From Pegoplata infirma (lineage: Eukaryota > Arthropoda > Insecta > Diptera > Anthomyiidae), in the NCBI GenBank assembly GCA_963921195.1, contig OY992540.1, positions 178,035,896 to 178,099,895 of the forward strand: DNA of 64,000 bases. The letters run 5' to 3'. Each line of letters begins with the position of its first letter. The stretch's first letter is position 1. A program made the position numbers and the translations under genes. Positions 44,772 to 55,736 of the stretch are shown piece by piece. The notes beneath the pieces are model-generated. The model was given only the letters and a program-made list of their open reading frames with translations. It did no database searches and had not been told where the DNA came from.

Positions 44772-45942
44772 AAATTTATATTTAGACGGAGAGAGAGAAA
44801 CACACGGGGTTTTCGTAAAACGTTATAAAATTTATTGATATTTAAACTTAAATCCAACTATTCCCCGGTACAATACGCGCACACTTAAGCTATAGCCCGT
44901 AGACGGAGGTAGACGATGAGTAGGGAATATAACTACTTTTCACGCGGAATCTCTTAAAACGGTTGCCCAGTCGTCGATTTACACCGACCTTGTGGATAGG
45001 AATACCGTCGATTAACGTCGGTTACGCGCACCTCATGAATTCGTCGCTAACGCCGAGATTCTGGGCAGAATAGATGCCGTCGATTAACGTCGGTCTCAAA
45101 TGGACAAAATGAAGTCGTCGCTAACGCCGAGCTTCTGGGTAACTAAGATGCCGTCGATTAACGTCGGTCTCAAAATGGGCAAATTGAAGTCGTCGCTAAC
45201 GCCGAGCTTCTGGGTAACTGAGGTGCCGTCGATTAACGTCGGTCTCAAAATGGGCAAATTGAAGTCGTCGCTAACGCCGAGCTTCTGGGTAACTGAGATG
45301 CCGTCGAATAACGTCGGTCTCAAAATGGGCAAATTGAAGTCGTCGCTGACGCCGAACTTCTGTGTAGTGAGATACCGTCGGTCTCAAAAAGGCAAATAGA
45401 AGTCGTCGCTAACGCCGAGCTTCTGTGTGGCTACAATGTTATATTCCCCAGTCGAAAGATTTACTTCACACACTGGCTAATTGGCTTGAGCTTATTGTGA
45501 TTAGTGGTAGTAGATTAATTACTGTACTAATCAAAATGAGTCTTACCTCTTTTGCGTCCACTGACGAACGACTAATTTTCCTCAAAGCACCTCCTTTTAT
45601 AGTGCTGTTTCCAACACACGTATACACAAATACATTGAAATACATATTTTTGACAGAAACACAGTAGTATCAACTAGTAGTTGTTACACTACCGCAGTGT
45701 CGTATTTCGTTAGGAGTAATGAATATAATATTACTACTCCTCACTAGAGGGCGTTGTTAAAATAAAATTAAATACGTTAAATTTAAATTCATTTATAAAA
45801 AAAAAATATGTACATTAAAATTTCATTCGTACAATGTTAAAATAAAATAATAGTATAATGTATATTCAATAAAAAAAATATAATTAAGTATGAAATAGAA
45901 AATATGGTGCCGAAAACGAGGTGCCCGACTTTCGGCGTTACA
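44772..45942 (-). repeat. probable 5' LTR of the decayed Gypsy element
   Basis: On the minus strand it would begin TGTAACGCCGAAAGTCGG (45942 downward) and end before TGG at 44771, about 1.17 kb. It lies directly upstream of gag, and the CGCCGAAAGTCGGG start resembles LTRs of Ulysses-like elements. No partner LTR is in the window, because the element is cut at 42145, so the borders are inferred. Confidence 0.45.
45000..45422. repeat. 75-bp tandem repeat (about 5 copies)
   Basis: CTAACGCCGAGCTTCTGGGT recurs at about 45121, 45196 and 45271, then in altered form near 45346 and 45408, a period of 75 bp. Each unit also has CCGTCGATTAACGTCGGTCT. Because 75 is a multiple of three, open frames run through it on both strands; these are not genes. 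Confidence 0.9.
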
Positions 45943-46334
45943 AGGCATTCCCCGAAGATTCATCAACCAACATTTCTACTTATACTGGAAGCTAACAGAA
46001 AAAAGCAATGAAACTGCACTCTGTTTAAAAAATGAATTAGAGCGAAGACCAAACAGCCGTCGTCCAAGAACCGCCAAGGTAGTGTAAATTATAAATTGCT
46101 ACGAGTTCTTTATCCAGCAAGCGGTAAGAAAGATCAAGTAATGTTGCCTACATCTTCAGTTCAAAAGCGAACAACCCGCAAAGGAAACTGTTTTATGATG
46201 TATGCGGTAATGGTGGTTGACCATATTACAATCATCCAAATTTTGACACCAGTACAATAGAGAACCAGTTTATCATTATGTCTATATTTTTAGTCCTATG
46301 GAAGGCACGATACAGTTCAAAACAAAATAGCTGG
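45943..46334 (+). other. exon-like remnant of unknown origin
   Basis: From 45943 a frame of about 50 codons includes RRFINQHFYLYWKLTEKSNE and ends near 46087 at a possible donor (CCAAG|GTAGTG). A second frame from about 46040 to 46260 includes LRVLYPASGKKDQVMLPTSS. Base composition is less AT-biased than the surroundings. I recognise neither; they could be pieces of a decayed gene or chance. Confidence 0.25.
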
Positions 46335-46580
46335 ATCCCTGAAAGTGTCTCAGAGTCAATAACTTTTTCCATGTGGAAGAATCTAAGAATTTTTCTATAC
46401 GAAATTTTTTTTGAATCGAAGAATTTTTTATATTCTATACAAAAAAATGTTTCAGAATCTGAAACTTTTTCTATACGGAAAAATGGCACATAATCTATTG
46501 GGAAAAATTTTTCAGCATCAGATAAATCCTTATTTTAAAATGTTTCAGAATCTGAAAATTTTTCTACATTGAAAAATGAA
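46335..46580 (-). repeat. degenerate relics of the 35-bp satellite
   Basis: Words such as TTTCAGAATCTGAAACTTTT, TTCTATACGGAAAAATG and GTGTCTCAGAGTC appear in tandem with substitutions. They correspond to the reverse orientation of the satellite monomer at 7893-23064. Confidence 0.6.
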
Positions 46581-46711
46581 TTTTCAATAAAAAATTTATA
46601 ATCGATAACAAATTTTCTATAAAAAAATTTATAATCGATAAAAAATTTTCTGTAGAAAATTTAAAATTTTTCTATAGAAAATTAATAATGATAAAAAATT
46701 TTAAAAATCTA
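46581..46711. repeat. ATCGATAAAAAATTTTCTATAG short repeat
   Basis: Repeated words of about 30 bp containing ATAATCGATAAAAAATTTTC and TATAGAAAATT. The same repeat type makes up 58225-58575. Confidence 0.6.
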
Positions 46712-46713
46712 TA

Positions 46714-48212
46714 TGAACATTTCCATTTAACTTTTGATTTTAAGGTTTAAAAAATATTAAAATTTTTTCTGAAGGCACATCAAAATCGTTTAGTACGCGT
46801 ATAAACATGCACTTAGTAAGTTCAAATCCGTTCGCGTAAAGAACTTTCAGCTGACGGCGCGAAAGTTATGGCGGTTTAAAGATTTTAAGTGAAGACAAAA
46901 AATTTCAAAACTACAATTATTATTTGAATTTAACAAAATCAACGTTAATTAATGTTTCATACTATCCCCAATAAAAACCATATAAATTACGTCCATTAAC
47001 GTGGATATACAATCCGATTTTTACGTTAAAAGTTTGTTTTAAGAAGTACCTTGATATGCAATTTACGCGAAATCTAATGACGATGGACTAAATTAAAGGT
47101 CATATTCGGATTTAGCACCCTCAAATTAGTTAAGAAACTTGTGCATTGTGCAAAATTGTGAATTTTTAACAGTGGTGCAATTTCTGATTAACGAAATTTT
47201 GAAAGATGCATAAAATCCACAATCTTCAAAATTTATGAATGCCGTTTAGTTTTGGGATAAAGCTTCATAAGTACTACCTATTGCCATTTATAGAAAATAA
47301 TTTCTATTAGCGGTTTGGGTGTGCCCTTGCGGTTTATCTGGAGACAATATTGACGCGTTTTTAGCGTACAGTTACAATAAGTCCCAATTTTTGCATACGA
47401 TCCATAATATGCATTACAATCAATCGTCTGACGGGTATATTTTAAATCTTAAGTCTTTTCACGTGAAAATACAGGCAAAAATTTAAAATCGTGAAATGTC
47501 AAATTTTTGCAAAATTTTTGCTAATCCAAATTTTAACACGCCATATCGATTTTATTATAAAAAACCGAAAAATATTTGGATCACGCGATGTGCTGGCCAC
47601 TTTCAAATAATATTGCGAATGTGCCTTGCAAAAAAGTGGATTTTTGATGACTTTCACGTTTTGTTTCTCAACTTTTGTCTAACTAGTACTCCGCTCCTAT
47701 TGAGAGCACATTCATGAGACCGGTTTTAAACTGTAGGGAACTACGACAGCTATCATGCTTCGTATTAGCTTTTGAAAAGTATAAAGCGGCGCAAATTTCC
47801 TGATCAAAAAACGAAGAAAAATTGAAAATGAAGAAATTTTAATTTCAAACCGTTACCACCAAATAACTTTTTTATTATTGATGGCACATCAAATTCGTAA
47901 ATACATCTTTTTTGAACAAGTATAGGGACCATATATTTTTAATCTTCGAAGAACACGATGGACGGCGCAAGTACAATACGCCAAAGAGTACATAACTTTT
48001 ATGAAATTTCAATCGACTTTTCCACATTTTTGAATTTTGATTGTCGCAAACTACTGCAAATTAAGATTTTTAGCCTTAAGTGTTTGTAAGCTAATTGCAT
48101 TAGAAGTCCTTTATGCATTTCTATCAGTAGATATATATTTGAATGCAAATAAAAAAAGTTTTTGCCAAAAAACAAAATTTCAAAGAAATGAAAAGTTAAA
48201 TGGAAATGTCCA
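46714..48212. mobile_element. second copy of the TA-flanked element, opposite orientation
   Basis: Reverse complement of the element at 23191-25345, starting TGAACATTTCC and ending GGAAATGTCCA, flanked by TA on both sides. It has one unit of the ~303-bp repeat instead of 2.5. It is inserted next to the palindrome centre sequence of family A. Confidence 0.78.
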
Positions 48213-49458
48213 TATATATAATTTCCCTATTTGTGTGTTCCTCTTTTTTTGTCTATCCAGAGCTTTTTGAAGCCCACTGATGAGTTACAAAGCTGAAAAT
48301 TGGCAGACATATAGCTAAACACTTGGTGCAGATCCTAACGTAGCCGGATTTTCGATTTTTTGCCTGTGGGCGGAGAAATAAGCGGGATAGTGGGCGTGGC
48401 AAAATTAAATTTTTTGACGTTTTTGCTTAATTTAAAGCCCCCAAATGACTTAGGAAGCTAAAAATTTCCTAGAATATAGTTCGAACGATGCCGCATATCC
48501 CCAAGTAGTCGGATTTAAAATTTTCTCAATGTGGGCGGAGAATTGAGGGAAAAGTGTAGTGGCAAAATTTAGAGTGGCGTGGATACGAGTATAGTACTAA
48601 CTATGGAGCTTATCCTAAAGTAGTCCGATTTAAAAATTTTAGAATACACAGAAAAACAGTTTAATTGTGCCAGCCGAATTAAGAGCCAACTGCATGGTTT
48701 AATTACAACATCTGAAATTTTCGGTTGCGATTACCGAAATTTATTTGGACCAACAGAAGTTAAATTTTCAAAACAAATTTTGGTTATCGCAACCGAAAAT
48801 TTCGGTTGTTGTTATTAAACTATGCAGTTGGCTCTAAATTCGGCTGGCACAACTAAACTGTTCTCTCTGTGTAGGGACGGAGAATTAAGAGAAGAAATGG
48901 GCGTGGAAAAATTTTGTTTTTACATCTTACCTAATTTTGAAGACACCTTATGACCTTGAAAGATAAAAATTGGGATGCAAATGGTACGGACTATGGCAAA
49001 GATCAACTCTGACCTGGATATCCAGTGAAAGAGCGGAAATACAAAAAAAATCCGTTATGAATTTTGTTCAGTTTGTATAAGTATATAATCTGTAACGTAG
49101 CCGGATTTTCGGCCTTTAAGTCAGGGGGAGTTGCGAAAGACGGCGAAATTTAGTTTTTAAACATTTAAACTATTTGTGAAACCCCTAATGACTAAGGAAG
49201 CTGAAAATTTTAAAGCATAAAGTATTGACAATGGATCATATCCTTATGAAGTCAGATTTAATATTTAAACTGTGTACGGAGAATTATAAGGAAAAATTTA
49301 AGTGGAAAAATTGTGTTTTTTAACATTTTAGCTAATTTTACAACCCTTCATGATAAAAAGAAAGATAAAAATTGCCATGTATATAGGAGTGACCATGGGA
49401 CAGATTCCCACGATGGATTTTTGATATCCGGTTTATGGACTAAGAGACGAAATGGGCG
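48213..49458 (+). repeat. foldback family A arm, copy 2
   Basis: From TATATAATTTCCCTATTTGTG it follows the right arm of the first palindrome outward (compare 2170 onward). It jumps from the equivalent of about 2520 to 3740 and continues to the equivalent of 4240. It then reads GCCATGTATATAGGAGTGACC, which the first palindrome lacks. It resumes after the hAT insertion at 53904. Confidence 0.8.
48647..48871. mobile_element. 225-bp hairpin MITE, TSD TA
   Basis: Starts CACAGAAAAACAGTTTA and ends TAAACTGTTCTCTCTGTG, flanked by TA (48645-48646, 48872-48873). GCCAGCCGAATT and AATTCGGCTGGC continue the inverted repeat. The empty site is seen at 3814-3821 in the first palindrome. Confidence 0.88.
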
Positions 49459-49782
49459 TAGACTTGCCAACCGTCCAGTTTTCGTCGGGACAGACCAGTT
49501 TTAGAGTGGAGTGTCCCGTGTCCCGGCGATACCCTGAACGGGACGCCATTTGTCCCGTTTTGAGGAAAAAACTAATTTTTTCATTGTCACAAAAAATTAA
49601 AAAAAATCGTGAAAATTAGTACCTATTTTTATTAGCAACATTGACATTTTTTTAACAGATTAGCAACACTTGTATATTTTGATTTGTGAAAGTGTCAAAC
49701 GAAAACTTTGAATTTCATTTGTCAACTTTCAAATGAATTAAAATTTTTACAGAGCGTGATTTTTTGTAGAGGTATTTTTATA

Positions 49783-50925
49783 CCCTCCACTCTAGTGATA
49801 GAGGGTATATATAAGTTTGTCATTCCGTTTGTAACACATCGAAATATTGGTCTAGGACCCCATAAAGTATATATATTCATGATCCTTGATCGATTTTAAG
49901 TCGATCTAGCGATGTCCGTCCGTCCGTCCGTCCGTCTGTCCGTTGAAAACACGCTAACTTTTGAAAGACTTTACGGAGGCTCCTGAAGTTTTACATATAT
50001 GTTCTCCATTTACCGGGTCAGGTTGGTATTGCAATCCAGCGAAATCGGTCCAGTGGTTCAAAAGTTATGAGCAAAAGAGTAAATTTCGGCAAGGGCATTT
50101 TTCGAATTTACAAGATTAACACCACTTTAACTTTCGAAACACAATTCTGAGGGGGCATATAGCATATATATTTGTCGTTCCTCAAGGCTGTTTGGTTTTG
50201 AATTTCAGCAAAATCGGTTCAGTGGTTCAAAAGTTATAAGCAAAGCACTGAATTTCAGATTTCTTTCACCTTAAACTGTTGAAAACTCGTTAAACAAGTT
50301 TTAAAAGCATGGTGAAATACCAGTTTTGTAAAACTTGTTGTTGTTTGTTTTCTTGTCGTGGGGTGCAGTTTAGTTGTTAAACAAGTAAATATTTGTTATT
50401 GTTTTGTTATTGTTAGTGTAACTGTATGTAACGGGAAAAAATCAAATAAAGTATGAGTATGATTGAGATGAATGTTAATTTGTTTTTGGTTTTTAAAGAA
50501 GAGGATGGTAATATAAAAAAAAGAGGAAAATATGTGAAATAGTTTTTTTTGGTATTACATATAGGTATAAAACAACAAAAATATTTTACAAAGTAATTTG
50601 TTACTCAAAGAAATTGTACACTAAAAAAATATTTACACTCAAAAAAAAATGTTACACTCAAAAAAAAAATGTACACATTATAATTTTTATTTTTTTTTTA
50701 TGAAATGGCAGACTCAAAAAAATGTTGACAGTCAAAAAAATTTTACACTCAAAAAAATTTGATTGATTAAAAGAAAGTTTGACTCAAAATAATATACATA
50801 TTTTTAATAAAAAATTTGTAATGCAATTTTTTGAATTTTTTTTTAGAAAATTACTATCAGATAACATTGTGGAGGGTATTCATAGATTCGACCAAGTCGA
50901 ATTTAATTTTTGTACTTGTTTTTAT
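49783..50925 (-). repeat. fly dispersed repeat (TATACCCTC family), inverted copy
   Basis: Starts TATACCCTCCACTCTAGTG, passes CATTCCGTTTGTAACACATCG and a (CCGT)n run near 49917, and ends with GGAGGGTATTCATAGATTCG and CGAATTTAATTTTTGTACTTG. The order is the reverse of the copy at 27295. Confidence 0.7.
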
Positions 50926-51604
50926 TATTTTAGTAAATATTTTTTCTAATAAATTTGCACAAATGTTAAAACTAATAAATGTTTCATAGGAAAATGCACA
51001 GAAAAAGAGCAGCAGATATAAATGAATCGGCAGCAACACAGGAAAAGGAAAAAAATAGAACGAAAAGGTATTGCAAATTTCAACCAGATCACGGTGGGGT
51101 TGATAAAGTTTAATTAAAAGATCGCTGCATATGAAATTTTATTGCAGATTATGTTAGTTGGTACCCGTACAAACGGTTTAAGCCCAATTTGAAAAAAAAA
51201 ATCGTTAGTGGGGTTTTTGAGATAACAAGATTTTCATCTTATTGGATGCTACAAAAAAACGGTACAACTTGTGTTAATAAAGTGTAAAATATGATAAATA
51301 AACGTTGATGTCCTAAACCCTTTATCAATAGTTTCTATGACGTCTCAATTTTAAGAAAATCGCGGTAAAAAAAAATCGAGATTTTGTAATTTTTAACACC
51401 CTGTAAAAAAGGACATCGACTAGCTTTGGACTTCGTTAAAGGCTTAAATTAAAGCTTGTGTTTTGTCTTCAAACTAGATTTGTTTTAAATTTTTAACCCG
51501 TTTTTCTTTATGGCAATTTTTTTTAACACCCTTTTTTCTTTATATTCAATGAAAATTACAACTGTTTAGAACTCTATTAAATATTAATTTTCATTAAAAT
51601 ATAA
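50926..51604. other. AT-rich interior, nothing recognised
   Basis: Besides the 38-codon frame at 50995-51111 there is no repeat or gene I can identify here. Confidence 0.35.
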
Positions 51605-52054
51605 AGAAACAAGTGAGAGTGTTAAATTCGGCTGTGCCGAATCTTTTATACCCTCCAAAATGTAAAAAAATTAAAAACAAAAATTTTCAGGGGAGCCTAT
51701 TTTTTTTTGGGGGGGGGGGGGGGTTGATGGGGTCTATGGGGGACGTTGAGAGCACCTTCCCATCATGATAAATATACCAAATGTTTCATTTATATAACAA
51801 AAATACAAAAAAACATGCAAAAATGTGTATTTTTTTAGATGTCGGTTTAGTTCTTCAAGGGGGAACTTTTTCCCCCCTGGACCGATTTGGCCAGTTTCCG
51901 AACTTAACTGCCTAGGAACATAATACATATTTGTGCCAAACTTGAGGGGTCTAGCTCTTTTATTTTGGACTGCATCGTGTTAACTACAGACGGACGGACA
52001 GACAGACGGACGGACGGACATCGCTAGAATGTCTTAGAATCGATCACTGATCAA

Positions 52055-53692
52055 TAGGGCAAGTACTTTCATGAAAATGCATGTTTTTACTCAGCATTGT
52101 AAACATAGCATAAATTAAATATCTATCCGAATCAACAAATTTGCAATAAAATGGCATCGATTTGTAGTTGCATATTTTTGCATATTTTGGTATAAATGCA
52201 TATTTTTGCATATTTTCATATAAATTGGATTTTTTTTTAATTTTAACCAACATTTTTTCAAAACTTCCTTAGCAAAATTCGAAACAAATCCCTTATTTCT
52301 TATACATAGAAAAATATTTATAGACATCATATTCTGAGACATTTTTTATAGATTGATTCTGAAAGTATATTTTTTAGATTTTGAGAAATATTTTCTATTG
52401 AAAATGGTCTTATTCATTAGACATTTTACTAATCCCCAGTTGGCAACGTTCTCGAGCCATCCTCAGTGAAGGAGCGATGAAATGTCAGAGTCACTGCTGA
52501 CATCCACAAGACATCTCTATGTACTGGGTTGAGGACAGTTTCATACAAATTTTCAAAATGTCCTCACTCAAAGTCAACAGTGGTCAGGGCTGACCTTCTG
52601 GGGACATGTCACCTAAGACTTCTTTGGGGAAATATCTGACGTAGGTCATTCGAAAATACAAAAAAATTTCGTATTTCCTTTAGTTTTTACTTTTATCCAT
52701 TTTCCTTTATAAATTATCTTTCTCATATTTAGAAAAAACTTTTCGCTTTTTTTAGAATCAACTGGATTTGAACCTGGAACCTCCAGTTTATTAGTCCCAC
52801 ACCTAACTACTTGTTCCAAACTTTATTTTGAAAATTGTTTGTCTATTTATAACTTTTATTCTACTTGTTAGTTTTTGATTTTATTTTAAATAAATCGATA
52901 ATATTGCCATCTTTTTATTGGAAATTGAAGAGTTGCCCAGATTTAAAATTCTAATTTAATATACTGCTATTCTGAAGACATTTCCTTTTAGACGTCTTAG
53001 AGGAATTGTCCACACTCTTAAAGCAAACATTCACTGCTGACAATGTTAGGACATGTCATCAGGGATTATCTATGATTTGTCAGAACCTGAAGACATTTCT
53101 TCAAGGAATCACTGTGGAAATTTCCTCAGTGACACATTTTCCAACTGGGTCGTAAAGAAAAAAAAAAATGTTTTTGAATTTAAGATTTTTCTACATGAAA
53201 ATTGGATTTTTTTTATTTTTGCTTTGAGTCAGGGTGGGGGTTTTTGCCATTGAGTTCATTTTTTGACTTGAAAATCTCAAAATTTCGAAAAAAGAAAAAA
53301 ATTAAAAATTACTTGTTCTAGAAAAATATTTTACTTTAATAATTTTTTTGTAAAATTTTTTACTCAAGAAAAATTTAGTGACTCAAAGAAAAAAAAAGTA
53401 AATTTGTTTCATTAAAAATATTTGTATGACAAAATGTGTCTATAAAAAAATATTTTACTTATAAAAAATTGTTTCCACTCAAAAAACCCGTTGTTATGAA
53501 TAGTAGAGTGCCTTAAATTATTTGACAAAGCCTAATTTATGTTGATATAAAATATAAATATATATATTTTTTTAGTAAAAACATTCATTTTTAAATGCAT
53601 ATTTTTGAAGTTTTTAGTGCATATTTTGGATTTTTGGATGCATATTATAGGCACATATTTTCGATTTTAGATGCATGAAAGTACTTGCCCTA
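52055..53692. mobile_element. hAT element with perfect ends, TSD CTGATCAA
   Basis: TAGGGCAAGTACTTTCATG at the left is matched perfectly by its complement at the right end (53674-53692). CTGATCAA is duplicated at 52047-52054 and 53693-53700. Interior words TGCATATTTTTGCATATTTT link it to the MITE at 12624-13182. A further element is nested at 52435-53149. Confidence 0.9.
52435..53149. mobile_element. nested 715-bp element with CCCAGTTGG ends
   Basis: Inverted ends CCCAGTTGGCAACG and, inward from the right, CCCAGTTGGAAAATG. Inside are repeated ACTGCTGACA and TCCTCAGTGA words. Target duplication is not clear. On the minus strand near 52815-52745 it contains GGTTCAAATCC, a polymerase III B-box-like sequence, with TAGTTAGGTGTG upstream. 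Confidence 0.6.
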
Positions 53693-53903
53693 CTGATCAA
53701 TAATATATATATACTTTATGGGGTCCCCGACCGATATTTCGATGCGTTATACACGGAATGACAAAGTGAGTATACCCCCATACTGTAGTTGGAGGGTATA
53801 AAAAGGGTGTTTTAAATTATAAACCATTTTTTGGGAATTTTTTTATGTTTTTTGGTGGTGTCCCGTTTTGGAAATTTTAAAAGGTGGCAAGTCTAAATGG
53901 GCG

Positions 53904-54108
53904 AGCAAAATTTAGTTCTAAAATTTTATCAATAAAACCTTTTATACTCATTAAATTTTTTCCAGTTTGGGAAATATATTGATGTAACTCAATCTAGCAA
54001 TATTAAATTTTTAAAGCACAAACATAATTTGTTATAAAGTTTGGTAAAATATTAGAACTTTTGAGAAAAGTGATTTGGTGTTCCGCCTTGCAGGGACAGG
54101 CTATTCGA
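53904..54108 (+). repeat. foldback family A end, copy 2
   Basis: Continues the copy begun at 48213 after the hAT insertion and ends GGGACAGGCTATTCGATT. It is followed without a gap by the next arm. Confidence 0.8.
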
Positions 54109-55155
54109 TTAGGAAGCTGAAAATTTCACAGAATATAGTCCTAATGATGGCGCATATCCCCAAATAGTCGGATTTAAAATTTTCGCATTGTGGGCGAAGA
54201 ATTGAGGGGAAAAGTGGCGTGGCAAAATTGGAATTTTTTTACATTTTTACTTCTTTTGAAGCCTCCAAATGACTTAGGAAGCGGAAAATTGCATAGCATA
54301 TAGTTCTAACAACAAAGCATATCCTGAAGTAATCGGATTTAGAGAAAAAGGAGAAAATGAGAAAAAGGGGGCGTGGCAAAATTGTGTTTTTTAATATTTT
54401 AACTAATTGGAAGACCCCCCAAGACCTATGAAGATGAAAATTCACATTTTCGCTTATTTTAAAGCCCTCTAATGTCTTAGGAAGCTGAAATTTCCTAGCA
54501 TATAGTCCTATCGATGAAGCATATCCTAAAGTAGTCGAATTTTAAATTTTTGGACTGTGGGCCGAGAATTGAAAGGAAAAATGAGGAGTGACAAAATTGG
54601 GATTTTTAACATTTTAACTTCTTTTGAAGCCCCCAAAGGAAGCGGAAAATGCATAGCGTATAGTCCTAACGATGTAGTTATCCTGAAGTAATCAGATTTA
54701 AAATTTCTCTATTGCGGACGGAGAATTAAAAGATAAAAGAGCGTGGAAAAATTGGGTTTTTTAATATTTTAACTAATTTGAAGACCCCCAATGACTTAGG
54801 AAGAAGCAAATTGGCATGTATATAGTAGGTTTCATACGGAAGACCAACACGAACCTGGATTTTTGATATCCAGTGTATGTGTGGAGAATAAGAAAGGCAA
54901 ATGGGCGTGGTAAATTTATTTCCATCTATTTTCTGTATGTATATATTTTTTTTTTTGTGTGTTTCTCTTATTTTGTGTGCGCCTTTTGAATCTCATTGAT
55001 GGACTTAAAAGCTTAAATTTGGCATGTATAAAGTAAAACACCAGAGACAGATTCTTACGAAGCCGGAATTTTTGCCTGTGGGCGGTGAATTACGGCAAAA
55101 AAGGGGACTTGGCAAAATTATTTTTTTAACATTTTAGAGTATTTTTAAGCTCCGC
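54109..55155 (+). repeat. foldback family A arm, copy 3
   Basis: Parallels 2405-3465 of the first palindrome in order and orientation (AGGAAGCTGAAAATTTC at the start, TTTTAGAGTATTTTTAAG at the end). The cut at the right end is where the Gypsy fragment begins. Confidence 0.85.
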
Positions 55156-55159
55156 CCCA

Positions 55160-55736
55160 ATAAATTAAGCTGATGCTACGTTAAGGCTCTTTGGGAGTTT
55201 ACGCAGCCAGAATTTTTTTAAAATGTCTGAACTAAAACTAGTACCTGCTAAAAGAGATAGTGAGCGATAAAATTCTGACGGTTTTCTACTACCCATTTCA
55301 TTATCTGACAAAATTTGCTCTAACCTAGATGCCTCACTTAACGAATGATGCTCAACTAACACTTTCTTTAAGTTGTTATAAAGATTACTGGTGGGGGGGG
55401 GTTCTGAATAATATCAATAACAGTAATTATTACTTCCTGGGGAAGAGCTGTTATTACATATTCATATTTTGTCCTGTCCAAAGAGATTCGCTTGGATGCA
55501 AACTGCATTTCTGCATGTATGAACCAAGCATCGGGACAATTTGTCCAAAACTGTGGAAGTTTGACTGAAGTACTAGTACAAATATCGAAATTTGCTTGAG
55601 AAAGTCTATCACCTGAAGATAAATTCTGGTTATGTGTTTCAGTGTTTTGTATTGTGTGAGGTATTATGATATTTGAATGAGTATCGTTACTTTGAGTCTG
55701 AGGCGTATTACGAGTTGGTGAATGCATGGTCGCCAT
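55160..55736 (-). pseudogene. truncated Gypsy gag (Kabuki/CsRn1-like)
   Basis: Starts at ATG 55736. VKLPQFWTNCPDAWFIHAEM, YVITALPQEV and, after a break, LSEASRLEQILSDNEMGSRK and RKLPKSLNVA are typical of insect Kabuki/CsRn1 gag proteins. A shift between frames falls at the G-run at about 55390-55400, a likely homopolymer slip or sequencing error. The protein is cut after about 190 residues, before any zinc knuckle. Confidence 0.8.

Larger units (their letters stand above)
51605..53812 (+). repeat. fly dispersed repeat (TATACCCTC family), interrupted copy
   Basis: Begins AAACAAGTGAGAGTGTTAAA with the hairpin TTCGGCTGTGCCGAA, passes GACGGACATCGCTAGAATG and is split by the hAT element at 52055-53692. 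It then ends CTTTATGGGGTCCCC...GGAGGGTATAAAA near 53807. Confidence 0.7.
49459..53895. mobile_element. 4.4-kb hAT-like insertion, TSD AATGGGCG
   Basis: The ends TAGACTTGCCAACC and, inward from the right, TAGACTTGCCACC are flanked by AATGGGCG at 49451-49458 and 53896-53903. GGGAC-rich sequence lies inside both ends. The interior is filled by copies of the fly dispersed repeat (49783-50922 and 51605-53810) and nested insertions. A 38-codon frame at 50995-51111 (MHRKRAADINESAATQEKEK and on) is the only coding hint and is unassigned. Confidence 0.85.

Noticed and set aside
45096..45399. Open frames with repeated protein units in the 75-bp array
   Set aside because: The period is a multiple of three, so open frames arise on both strands by construction; no independent coding evidence.
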